NCBI RefSeq assembly: GCF_020882245.1 | Contig: NC_083598.1 | Coordinates: forward strand, 33,765,858-33,829,857 | DNA from: Rhopalosiphum padi | Taxonomy: Eukaryota; Arthropoda; Insecta; Hemiptera; Aphididae | Length of the DNA stretch: 64,000 nucleotides | Reading direction: 5' to 3' | Shown here: piece by piece, positions 53,976-64,000 of the stretch | Layout of the letters: each line of letters starts with the position of its first letter | How positions within the stretch are numbered: the first letter of the stretch is position 1 | Position numbers and translations under genes: made by a program | The notes under the pieces: generated by a model | The model's database searches: none | What the model was told of the DNA's origin: nothing | The model's input: only the letters and a program-made list of their open reading frames with translations

Positions 53976-56900
53976 TATATTGACGTACCTGATGACTGGG
54001 AATTTAAAAATTCAATTCTTTTTTCGAAACTTGGAAAATGAATATTTATTTTTAGAAACTATAAACGGTTTTTAGATAAGCTTTGAGCTTCCAGAATTAT
54101 TTTTCAAATTGGTAAATATTTGATGAGCAGAGTATCACAAGCTCCCAATAAATCCACGTCAATCTATTTTAGTATGGATTATACAAATATACAAGTTAAG
54201 GCACTTTAATAAACACACTATTTTAATGTAAATATATTACAGTGCACGTATAAATAATGTTCATGTAACTTATTTTTCGCGCGAAAAAGCAATTTTTCAT
54301 TTACACGTACCTTTTTTTTTTTTTTTTAATAAACCCCATTCACAAAGCTATTCGAACAAAGTGAGTCGGCAATTCGAGCAAACAATACGTGTTTGTATTT
54401 TGTAGGAAACGCAGCAGCCAGATATGACAGAACGCGACTTCCGGATGATTTTTTTACTTTCCCACACATTCACATACAGATTATATAAAACTACCCCAAA
54501 AATACGTTATTTATGTACGCACACGGGTCATGTACATCTATCGTGAGTTTCTTCGCCACTGTCGCTAATAGCTATATTAATATATCCCACTTTATGTTGA
54601 CTTTTTATGCTTAATATTAACGGTAATATTTGTTGGCCTATTTTTTTCAACCGCACACTGAAGCTTTTGACTCATTATTTCATTATTTATTACATTTTTT
54701 GAAATCAAATATCTTATAGTGTATATCAATTACGTGTTCCTGTAATTGTATCGCTTTTTCAACATTTTATTCAAGATCTAAAACTAAATTGAACCTTTTT
54801 TTTATTATTTGGTTATATAAGTATAATTATTAATTAATTAAATGTTAACATACAGAAAATGTTGTTTATTGAAGTTTAAAAAAAAACTTGGGTATCCATT
54901 ATTGTTCATTTAATTGAACTCCCACGACATTTTTATTCGTATGTCCCTATCTGTGTATGTCTATTGGTGGGAGGGAGTCAGGGTACTAAAGTATTCACTA
55001 GTCTCTAATCATGATTTGATCAAGTAATTTCTGCAATTCTAGGGAAAAAAATACGATAAATATAATTTTAGATTCATATTATAATGTGAGTTTGGAAATC
55101 GAGAAGTCAGAGCACTTCTCTCTTCCTCGCTTCTATTTTAATAAAATTATCACCAAAAACGGAACACAGTTATTGGTTGTTTTCTCAACTGTATCCACCG
55201 TACAACACAATAAAGTATAATATGTATACTATAAAAATAAATAGTCTCAGTATAACAATAATATTTCTCAGTGAGTATTTTATTATTTTATTACGGAAAA
55301 ACTGATTATCTTATTTTACATAATTATTGATATAAGAGTATAAGACGTTTACACGGATAAAAATATTTATTATTTTAAGCTGATATGATTTTTATTTCGC
55401 AATATCATGTGGAATAATCTGTAGTTATAGCTGTACAGTGTCGGTGTACACCAATATTGTTATAGTTTCGTCCTAAACATCTATTCAGAAAACTAATTTA
55501 TTACGCAAGATTATATTTTTCCGGTTCTAACCGCGTTCAATATGCTCGCAATAATTTTTCATTATATTCGCGAATTACTGTGATACACCCTTTAAAAAAT
55601 TGTTCATATATCTTTTTATATACATATTATATTAAATTTCAATAGTTGCTAGTATATTCTCTATAAAACTGAATTCGTTAACCTATTTTTAATGGCTCAA
55701 ATTCCAGTTTTTATTTTATTGTATATACCAAAAAACTTTAATTTCATATTTTTTGATTTTCAAGTCCTATATATATATATTTATATATATATATTTGTAT
55801 ATGTATATATATATATTATAATAACTAGATTTTAAAAATAATTTACATAGTATTCGAAGTGAAATATTATGTTTTGAAATAAATATATATTTTTTCAATA
55901 CTGAACATGACGATTTGAACGATTGTAACCAGACGATTATATATTTTTATTATTTCTTATACGCGCATACTTAAGATTAGGTTTAAGCTTATGAATAAAA
56001 AACTTACTCTAATGACTTTATAAGCTTGTACATTAAAATATAGGAATATTAACAATTTGATTAAACATGTATATAGTATTAAAACGCTGTTGATTAATTG
56101 TAAGTGACTTGCTACTGTATTATTGTGCACGAATCTGATATTTTAAATATTTCAAATGAGTATAACTATAATTTGAAATTTAACGGGTTTTTATTTGTTG
56201 CATTATTCCTGAAACCATGATTAGTATGTTAAATTGTTACATGTTTCTTGATCACGAACGTCATCAACAAACACTTTCAATTTATTTTAAAATAGAATGA
56301 ATATAAATGATTGTTTTGATTTTATTTTTCATTCAGCTGGTAGTACTAGCTGCCAAAGTAGGTTAAAACAATTTATATGTTAGGTTAGTTACCAAATTAT
56401 ATACAGCCTTCAAAACCAATCAAAATCGGAATGAGTTCTCCTCGAAGAAAAACACTTACAGGTTAAGATATAGCGATGCTCTCCGATCAGTAAATGACAA
56501 TGAAATCAATCCAAAAGAAAAAGTGACGTAAGAGATTATTGGGTGGGACACCAAGAGAGCCGTCTTTTAATTCGAAAGCGATGATAAATCATTGCGTTCG
56601 AAATAAACCGTTTTTTAACGTAGTCTTGACTACTATTCAGCAAAAATGATCGAAATTTCGTAAAGGAATAAATAGAGAACGAGTACTCGTATATATTTCC
56701 GTGGCTATTACAAAAACTATTTGGAAATTCAATGAGCATTTGTCATCTCGACAAGAATAATATGGTTCGTCTTCATATGCGACACCGACAACGGTTTTTC
56801 AGAATTTTTTCCGTGTGGCAAATTTTCATTATAAAACAACAGTGATAGGTTCGCCACTTAACAATAATCTAAATCTAACAAATCTATAAATGACCTTTGG

Positions 56901-59900
56901 TCATTACTCGTCAAATGCCACGAATATCGGAAACTAACCACAGTGTCTCATAATTTGCGACCAGAGTACAAAAACAATGCAAACATTAAAAAGCTTTAAC
57001 AAAATAATAATATCGTGTAATGTTTTTCTGGTGTATTTCGAATGAAATTAACCAAGCCCACCGTTACGGTTTTCAAACATTACAACATTTACTGTAGTTC
57101 ACATTAGACAAAGAAATCTACATTATTAGCATACACGCGTAGTACTTGTCCTATACTATAATATTATATATAGTAGTGTGAGTATATTATGTCGGGTGTG
57201 CTGTACCGATACAAACAGTGATAACTAATTATTAAGAAATAATAATAATATATTTACATTTAACTTGGACGACAATTTCTACCTCTTCACCCTCTCCTCT
57301 TCTAACCAACTATTTGCGGTATGAAATTATAAGATATCATATTTTTTTACATAAGATTTTTGATAAGGGATAATTGATTTATTCTGAAATGCTTATGTAA
57401 ATGCACGCTATATATTCGGTGTAAAAATATTTTGGCCCTATGAAATTTTTTTTCGAAATTCGGTGATCCAATTTAAAATAGTTTATATAATATGTCACGT
57501 ATATATTTATTTTTTATATGCACTCCACTGGTGGAATATAAAGTTCATTAAAATCTTAAAGTATAATATACAACGTCCACTCGTCACTAGTAATACGCTT
57601 ATTAATGTTTTTTTTTTTAAATTTAAAAACAATGAACGTCGCTTCGCGTAATAAGATAATAAACGAAGCTCGGCAACTGGCGGATTAATCTCGATTTTCT
57701 AAGAATGACTGCTCTGAAACAATTTCAAGAAACTTAATATATCCTAGCTTGTTTCGTATATTTTAAATAATTCAATTTAAATAATGTACCTACACTATAC
57801 GTAAAAAAACGCAAAAAACTATTAGTGTACATTACAAAATATTATTAAATTAAAAAGAAATCAGACAGAAACGTACGCTTATAAATTGAATACCATTATT
57901 AATTGATCGGATTGTTCGTGGGTTTGTTTTATATTCTTAAACATTTGGTAAAATCTATTGGTATTAAAAATATTCAACAGTTTGGATACTTCTATGTTTT
58001 CGACGTTTTCATTATAGCCACGATCTCAAACCCTATTATATTGTATTAATTGACTGTGTTATGTTTGTTGGAACAAAAAAAAAATGTAAACATGACAATT
58101 TAAATAATATTATTATATATATATTTTTTTTTAATTTCGAAGTCTAAAACGAATTCTACAATATATTATATGATATAGTAATTGTTCAATACTTCTAGTT
58201 CATTGCACATACATTGTGGGTGAAATATTCGAAACACGAGTGCAGTTCAAATAAAACGCATTAGGTACTGTACAACCAATAAGGCTTCCTCGCTCTAGTC
58301 GGAATCGAAAATATCCATTAATTAATTTAATTAACCAATATTATTAATGTTGACTTTAAAAATAGAACGGAAACGTGCTCAAACTAAATTGTCATATATT
58401 AAATTGTACTTATCATATTAACTTGTTTTGCTAATACCTGTAAATGCTAAAATAGCTAAATTTTAATATAAAATAATTGGTCTTCAAAAATTGAATGCGA
58501 TTCCTTTTAACGTTTATCCACTTCTAGAATAATGTATATAATTTTAATATGTATTCATTGACCTGTACACTAATGGAAATACTTACAAGTTTAAGACTAA
58601 TAAATATTTCTATAATATTTTCATTTTTCCAACATTTAATATTGTTTTAAGAAATCTACATTAACATTAAAAATAATCTAAAATATATTTTAGCACTTAT
58701 AATATAATGAGACATGAGACGAGATTTTTGTTTTATTAAAACATAATAATATTAGTATAATAGTTGTATATAATGCCGAGTAATATTTCTTATAATAAAC
58801 CATTTCGTAAATAATTAAAAGTCCATCTTTATTTTCCCACTATCCGACGGATGTATACATATAACATAAACATAATAATATCCTCAAGTAATCCTCTTTT
58901 TTCATTTTTTTCTATCGACACACCAACAGTAAACTTACGAAAGTCGTTACTACTCGTACTTTGATGAGTTAGAGAGAGTTGTTTCAAATGTCCAATGTAA
59001 TTGCGATCCCACGACAGGTCAGCTTCTAGATTAGAAAATGGTTGAAAACAAGTCTTATCTTCATTTATTCAGACATTGTAGTATAGAAAAATCATTTTTT
59101 CTTCTCTTCCCTTGAAATATGACAAATCCGATATCATATTGTTTTTATAAAATATAGTATTCTTTTGCAACCGCTAAACCATTTTTTTTTTATTCCCAAA
59201 TTACATTTTTACCAAGGTATATAAATATTGCATTAGTTTTAAAATAAAAAATGATTTTCACATCGTGTCAAATCGTTTACCCAATTTATTATTAATTTAA
59301 TCTTAGTTCGTTCATTTTTAATTCTTTTTATTTTTTATTTAATTTCAGTTAAATTTCTATCGAATAAAATTAAACATCCAGCTGAATTATTATTCCAAAT
59401 ACCGTTATAATAATAGTATTGAATTATATTTAGTAATTATTTAATTTAAAATTATAATAATTGGCATTGATTTAAATAGTTTTCTTCTATGAATTTTTCC
59501 ATTAATAAAATGCATCCTATAAATAATTAATGTACATTGTGTATAGTGTTCGTTTCTAAATTATCTTTTAGTTTCTGAGCAATTCATAAGTTTTATAATT
59601 TTTTTTTTAGTTTAATCGTATTTACTGGTATTTATTAAAGTTAACTAGTATGTAAAAATTGATATAAAAATTGTAATCATAAATTGTAACTTCAATAGTT
59701 CATAACAAATTTAATTTGATTTTTTTCCATTTAATTATTAATTTTATTTTTAAAAATTGGTATTTTAATATTGAAATGTTATTATATCTTATGTGTTTTC
59801 CATTCAATAAATTCTGAAATCATGACTCATAAATTATTTTTATGAGCACTTAAAATTTGAAAAAGTAATATAAACATATAAGTATATGTATTACGATTAT

Positions 59901-60724
59901 AATCGTTTTTAGAATACGACGATTTATCGAAACACTATTGCTATATCAAATTAAAAATTATAATATAATAAACTCACCGCATCGCGTCAAAACAAGTTGA
60001 GTGAGCCAAATGTCCCGTCTACATTCCCACTCACTAATCCTTTACATTAAATTAACTGGTACTTGAATGGACTGTAAAAATATATAAGTAAAATACAGAT
60101 TTTGATGAAGAAGTAAAAAAAGAAGTTAAATAAAAAATAAAATATAATGATGAAAGAAATTTGGCATTGTTTTTAATTTGTGTATCTCTTTTTTAAGCAT
60201 TCGTAGTAAACTATACGATTTAGTATTTACTCAAGGCTGAATTAATTTAAAAAATGGAAAATGCCATTTTGGTTAGATTGAACAGGCAATACTGAATATT
60301 GCCTGCATAAAAATACATTTTTACACAGTAATTTTTTAAATATTATTTTTACTATGAAATTATACTAGAATATATAGTACCATACTATAATATCTATTAT
60401 GTTTCAAAGATTTTTTCTACGTCTTTTCTGACTTGATATTGAGACATGATATATTTATAGATAATTAATTATTGATTTATTGGTATTAATATATTTCTCG
60501 ATATAAAGGTGAGTTACAATAATTATTTTTTATTCAATAAATAAATTAAAAGGCAAAATTTGTTAACAATATGTTGGTTTACCATTAAAATTACGTTATT
60601 ATGTAGTTGAAATAATAACTGATTGTAATTTTTATATTATTAAAACATTAATTATATTTTGTTAAAAATTTAATAACATGCCCTAAATTCATAAGAATAA
60701 TAAATTTCAATATTGGGGGTATTT
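53976..60724. other. AT-rich intronic DNA
   Basis: No coding sequence or complete element recognised. A complex TA-rich microsatellite lies at 55769-55820. The GC-richer patch at about 56.4-57.1 kb has only a 67-codon minus-strand frame of no recognisable type. Confidence 0.55.
55769..55820. repeat. Compound TA-rich microsatellite
   Basis: Several TA runs separated by TTTA and TTTGTATATG breaks. Confidence 0.85.
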
Positions 60725-60795
60725 TAGATTCTGAACGAAGCGATGAATGTATTGATTTTACAATTATGCGGTTTTTTTTTGTATCTGAAGACACT
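60725..60795 (+). repeat. Dispersed repeat family R1, copy 4
   Basis: TAGATTCTGAACGAAGCGAT, then GAATGTATTGATTTTACAAT, TATGCGG, a long T run and GTATCTGAAGACAC. It has the fullest 5' part of the four copies. Confidence 0.6.
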
Positions 60796-61090
60796 TTTTC
60801 TAGTAGAAAAAATACTCTGATCCCAAGTTCTATGTAAGTTAGGTTTTCTAGTAGGTCAAAATATCTCCTACACAAAAATACCTAGAATGAGAATATACGC
60901 TTTTGAAAATCCATCCAGTCAATACATCTTCTGAAAAATATCCTTAGAAATTATATAGTTTAATATTGTTTATGGAAAAAGTATTAAAATTAAATATCAT
61001 GATACGAGACAAATTGAGAGTTCAATAAATTTAAAATTATCAAATAAATATCACAAAGTAGTAAAATATTATTGTATGTATATTATAACA

Positions 61091-61117
61091 TATATAGTCT
61101 ATGACATAGACTATATA
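61091..61117. repeat. Perfect 27-bp palindrome
   Basis: TATATAGTCTATG and CATAGACTATATA are exact inverted copies around a single A, about 500 bases before the second Dpr exon. Confidence 0.85.
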
Positions 61118-61524
61118 AATATCATATTGACGAGAAACCCTCCTAATAATCAATCAATACGACTACGATTTATATCACTGATTATTTCAGTCAGTAAAAT
61201 TGTATCCTACTTGTGAGCTTAATGAAATTATTTAGTTTTAAGTTGTGCGTATAAAACACATTAATTTATTTATATTTTTACAAAAAAGATTTTTTTTGAT
61301 CAAAGATATTCAATACATTTACATAATGATAGCCAATAAGTATATAAATAATGTAATCGACCAATCCACGAGAATGTTCAACATGACCTCACTGTCGCGA
61401 GTCGTCCCGTAGGTCGCAACACGTTACAACATTCATCCGTACCGGATAAGCAGTTTCGCACTAATAATACATTAACCATAATACCAACTCTCATAAAACT
61501 ACAATAATAAAACGACTCGTTATT

Positions 61525-61565
61525 TTTATTATTATTATTATTGTTGTTGTTGTTGTTGTTGTTTT
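61525..61565. repeat. dpr: ATT/GTT trinucleotide tract near the splice acceptor
   Basis: ATT units followed by GTT units ending about 50 bases before the acceptor at 61613. It probably contributes to the T-rich tract of the 3' splice site. Confidence 0.85.
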
Positions 61566-61613
61566 AGTTATTGTTTTTGTTGTTAACGGCGTTGTTTTAA
61601 CGTGTGCACACAG

Positions 61614-61824
61614 GTATCGTGGATGCGGAAGAGAGACTTGCACATACTGACAGCAGGAGTGCTGACTTACACCAGTGACCAGAGATTCCAAGTCATCCAC
61701 CCGGATAACTCGGACAATTGGACCCTACTGATTAAATTTGCTCAACCGAGAGACGCCGGAATCTATGAATGCCAAGTAAATACCGAACCCAAAATGAGTT
61801 TGGCATTCCAGCTCAACGTCGTAG
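61614..61824 (+). CDS. dpr: Dpr-family Ig protein, internal exon: second half of Ig domain 1
   Basis: Internal coding exon. The acceptor is GTGCACACAG (AG at 61612-61613) and the donor is TAG|GTAAGT at 61824/61825. It opens in phase 0 and joins the upstream exon's ...NDKS to VSWMRKRDLHILTAG, recreating the invariant Dpr C-strand sequence. It then supplies LTYTSDQRF, the DAGIYECQV F strand with the second disulfide cysteine (residue 53), and NTEPKMSLAFQLNVV. It ends one base into the next codon (phase 1). In-frame reading past the donor hits a stop soon (61834), as expected for intron sequence. The core Trp is residue 3, and an N-W-T sequon lies at residue 35. The NTEPKMS string is typical of the dpr1-5 group of paralogues. 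The Ig2 exons lie beyond the window. With the previous exon it forms a full Ig1 domain. Confidence 0.92.
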
Positions 61825-62142
61825 GTAAGTCATAGCACATAGAAAATTACAACAAATTGTGTTTCATCCATATAAATGTAAATCCGCGCGCTCGGCAAAA
61901 TAAATAATTGGAAATCACGGTGTATAAGCCGAATGAGGAGTATAAAAATACAATAAGAATTTTTTTTCACGGGTGTCGCTACACAAGCGATATCATAAAT
62001 TTAGATTTTATACGCGTCATCACTACTTTTTTTTCATCACTTAAATGGCGACACTTGTTTTTAATTTCATATCCGGGAGTTGAATATTTTTTCGAACATT
62101 TCGATGTATAAATTATTATTATATCGTATACCAAATCAATAG

Positions 62143-62271
62143 TTTATTATTTATAAGCATTTAGGGTGTGAAAAAGCGATGTGGTGCGCAGAGCAAACTC
62201 GCAAAGTAAAAGAATATTTGTCTTTCCCACCAATCCACTCTTCGAAACTTTATATGCTTATAAATAATAAA
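62143..62271. repeat. 129-bp hairpin with perfect 18-bp arms
   Basis: TTTATTATTTATAAGCAT (62143-62160) has an exact inverted copy at 62254-62271. Beyond the perfect arms, GAAAAAGCGATGTGGTG on the left and, in reverse complement, GAAGAGTGGATTGGTG on the right extend the pairing imperfectly. It could be a tiny MITE or a structured RNA within the intron. Confidence 0.7.
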
Positions 62272-63164
62272 ATATTCGTTCAATACTTAATATTTAAACA
62301 TCGAAATTTTCAGAAAAATATTTAACTTCAAAAAATATGTCATTCGAAAATATTTATAATGTTCATATTATCAGATAAGTTAGTACGGAGTAAAACTTAA
62401 AATATATATACGAAATAATAATATGTGAAAAACGTAAAATCGTTGAATGAGTAAACCCCAAGCACTCGGTAGTTTAACGAATTTTCAACAAAGTCGACGT
62501 GTTTTAACCATTTAATAATACACAAAAATAATTTAAGGCTAGTAATAATTTTATGATTTATCAAACTTTTAATTTGTACTTGTTTGATGATTTATGTTTA
62601 CTATCGTAGCTGACATTAAAAATGAGTGAAATCAGAGTGTTGCGATTGAAAATTTAATTAATTCGACCATTTTAAAGCCGGCAAATTACTACACTCATAC
62701 AATCCAACCAACTGCACTGTCTGTACCCAACACAATCGAGTAGTGTGGCGCAAACGATAATTAAAGAGACGAATACGACGAATCGCACAATATTTTTACA
62801 CATTTCGTCGTAAAGTTAACGAACCGGACTGTCTCTTTATATAATATATGTACATGTACATAAATTAATTCGACGTAGAGTATACCTATATGTTGGACAT
62901 TTTGCATTTTCATAAACCATTGAAAGTAAAAATAAAATAAAAAATATGTCTACTGTTAATACAGATGGGCCCGGTTGTTATTAATAAATGAAAAAAAAAA
63001 AATAACGAAACAGGCATTATAAGAGGCGAGTTAGTATCGTATATTATATTATTATGTACAGTTAAACACACCCTTGGATGGTTAATCCATAATTTTATAA
63101 CACTTTAAAACGTAATTTCACGCACGAAACCACTGCAGTTTCGAGACACAAACCTGGTACACAT

Positions 63165-63169
<5 letters not shown>

Positions 63170-63200
<31 letters not shown>
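63170..63200. repeat. TA microsatellite
   Basis: TA run. Confidence 0.9.
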
Positions 63201-63203
<3 letters not shown>

Positions 63204-63573
63204 CATATAATAATATTAAATTAATGGAATTTTCATTAGCCGAACTTTGTGTTTATGGTAAAAATGCGGTAGTGTCTGTATAATAATTAAAAAAATATTA
63301 TATAAAAAAAAAAAAATCATAAATACTGTCCGTTTTTTTGAAATTAGTAAATTATTACCATATGTCCGTATCAGTATCAGAATATTACCGCCACCGCCAA
63401 CCGCCATAATATATAGAATATTATAACGAAAAAAAAAAAGGTATAATATAATTTAATAGTAATTATTATTCTACCCACCTTTAAATAATCGTATAATATT
63501 GTTACGATATACGACCTTTATTTTTATATCCCGAAATGTGATTCTATTCCACGCGTCCTTTGGAGAGATTTAA

Positions 63574-63595
63574 AAACAACAACAACAACAACAAC
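63574..63595. repeat. AAC trinucleotide tract
   Basis: About seven AAC units. Confidence 0.9.
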
Positions 63596-64000
63596 TATAA
63601 TAATAAATGCTCTACATCACACGCTTTCCCGAGTATACGAGTACGTGCGCGCACAGTTGATTGTTTTTAATCCAAGACGCTATATCGTCTTCGTAAGTAG
63701 GTATATATTGTCATACCTAAATATTAATTTATTATTGGACTTTATTAGAATGCAATGGATACAATAATTGTTTAACATTATACTTGAAATAGGAAAACAT
63801 TTAAAAAATATACGTTTTTGCGACTATTTTTATATAATCTGAACCTGTGTGTCGTAATGGCGTTAATATGTATAAAAAAAAATCACTACGTTACAATATT
63901 ACACATATAAGCGATACGTCAATTTGGACGTGCGTCGAATCGTTAAACAGTATGAAAAAACTATTATTACATACAATATAATGCTGCGCGTCAATAATCG

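Larger units (their letters stand above)
31003..61613 (+). other. dpr: Giant intron of the Dpr gene (about 30.6 kb, phase 0)
   Basis: Bounded by GTAAGT at 31003 and CACACAG ending at 61613. The two flanking exons are in phase and rebuild one Ig domain, so the intervening DNA is one intron unless a small alternative exon was missed. It is mostly AT-rich and contains transposon-derived pieces, microsatellites, CpG-richer islands and a possible antisense gene, each listed separately. The stretches 32.4-40.4 kb, 50.2-53.7 kb and 54.0-61.5 kb show no convincing coding sequence. Confidence 0.85.
61825..64000 (+). other. dpr: Start of the next Dpr intron, continuing beyond the window
   Basis: Begins with GTAAGT directly after the Ig1 exon. 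It is AT-rich, with a TA microsatellite (63170-63200), an AAC tract (63574-63595) and a hairpin (62143-62271). No further exon is visible. The GC-richer patch around 62.65-62.85 kb has no long reading frame. Confidence 0.75.

Overview
The window looks like eukaryotic, very AT-rich insect DNA, most likely from an aphid or a close relative. The reasons are long A/T tracts, many TA microsatellites, recurrent TAGGTACCTA-type strings, several small hAT-type transposon remnants, spliceosomal exon boundaries, and an arthropod-specific gene family. The species call is an inference.

The one gene recognised with confidence is a plus-strand member of the Dpr family (defective proboscis extension response; cell-surface immunoglobulin proteins of neurons). 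Two internal coding exons are visible, at 30794-31002 and 61614-61824. They join in phase to give a Pro/Ser/Thr-rich linker followed by a complete first Ig domain. The domain is split exactly between its B and C strands by an intron of about 30.6 kb. The signal-peptide exon(s) must lie upstream and the second Ig domain and C-terminus downstream of the window. GC-richer stretches near 10.4-11.4 kb, 20.0-20.8 kb and 30.0-30.8 kb are candidates for promoters or first exons.

Layout: 1-10.4 kb is AT-rich non-coding DNA with small repeats. 10.4-11.4 kb is a GC-rich, CpG-bearing, repeat-laden candidate promoter/5' UTR. 11.4-30.0 kb is probably intronic or upstream DNA and holds a decayed hAT transposase on the minus strand (18.9-19.9 kb). 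30.8-31.0 kb is the first recognised Dpr exon. 31.0-61.6 kb is the giant intron. It contains an hAT-derived element with a perfect 8-bp target duplication (40465-41591), a 189-bp MITE with a perfect 8-bp duplication (53779-53967), a family with long terminal inverted repeats (42.8 and 44.8-45.5 kb), CpG-rich islands at 42.3-47.1 kb, and a tentative antisense nested gene on the minus strand (50.2-47.9 kb). 61.6-61.8 kb is the second Dpr exon. 61.8-64.0 kb starts the next intron and carries a strong 18-bp-arm hairpin.

No rRNA, tRNA, CRISPR array or bacterial-type operon was seen. Most open frames of 60-100 codons look like chance frames in AT-rich DNA.
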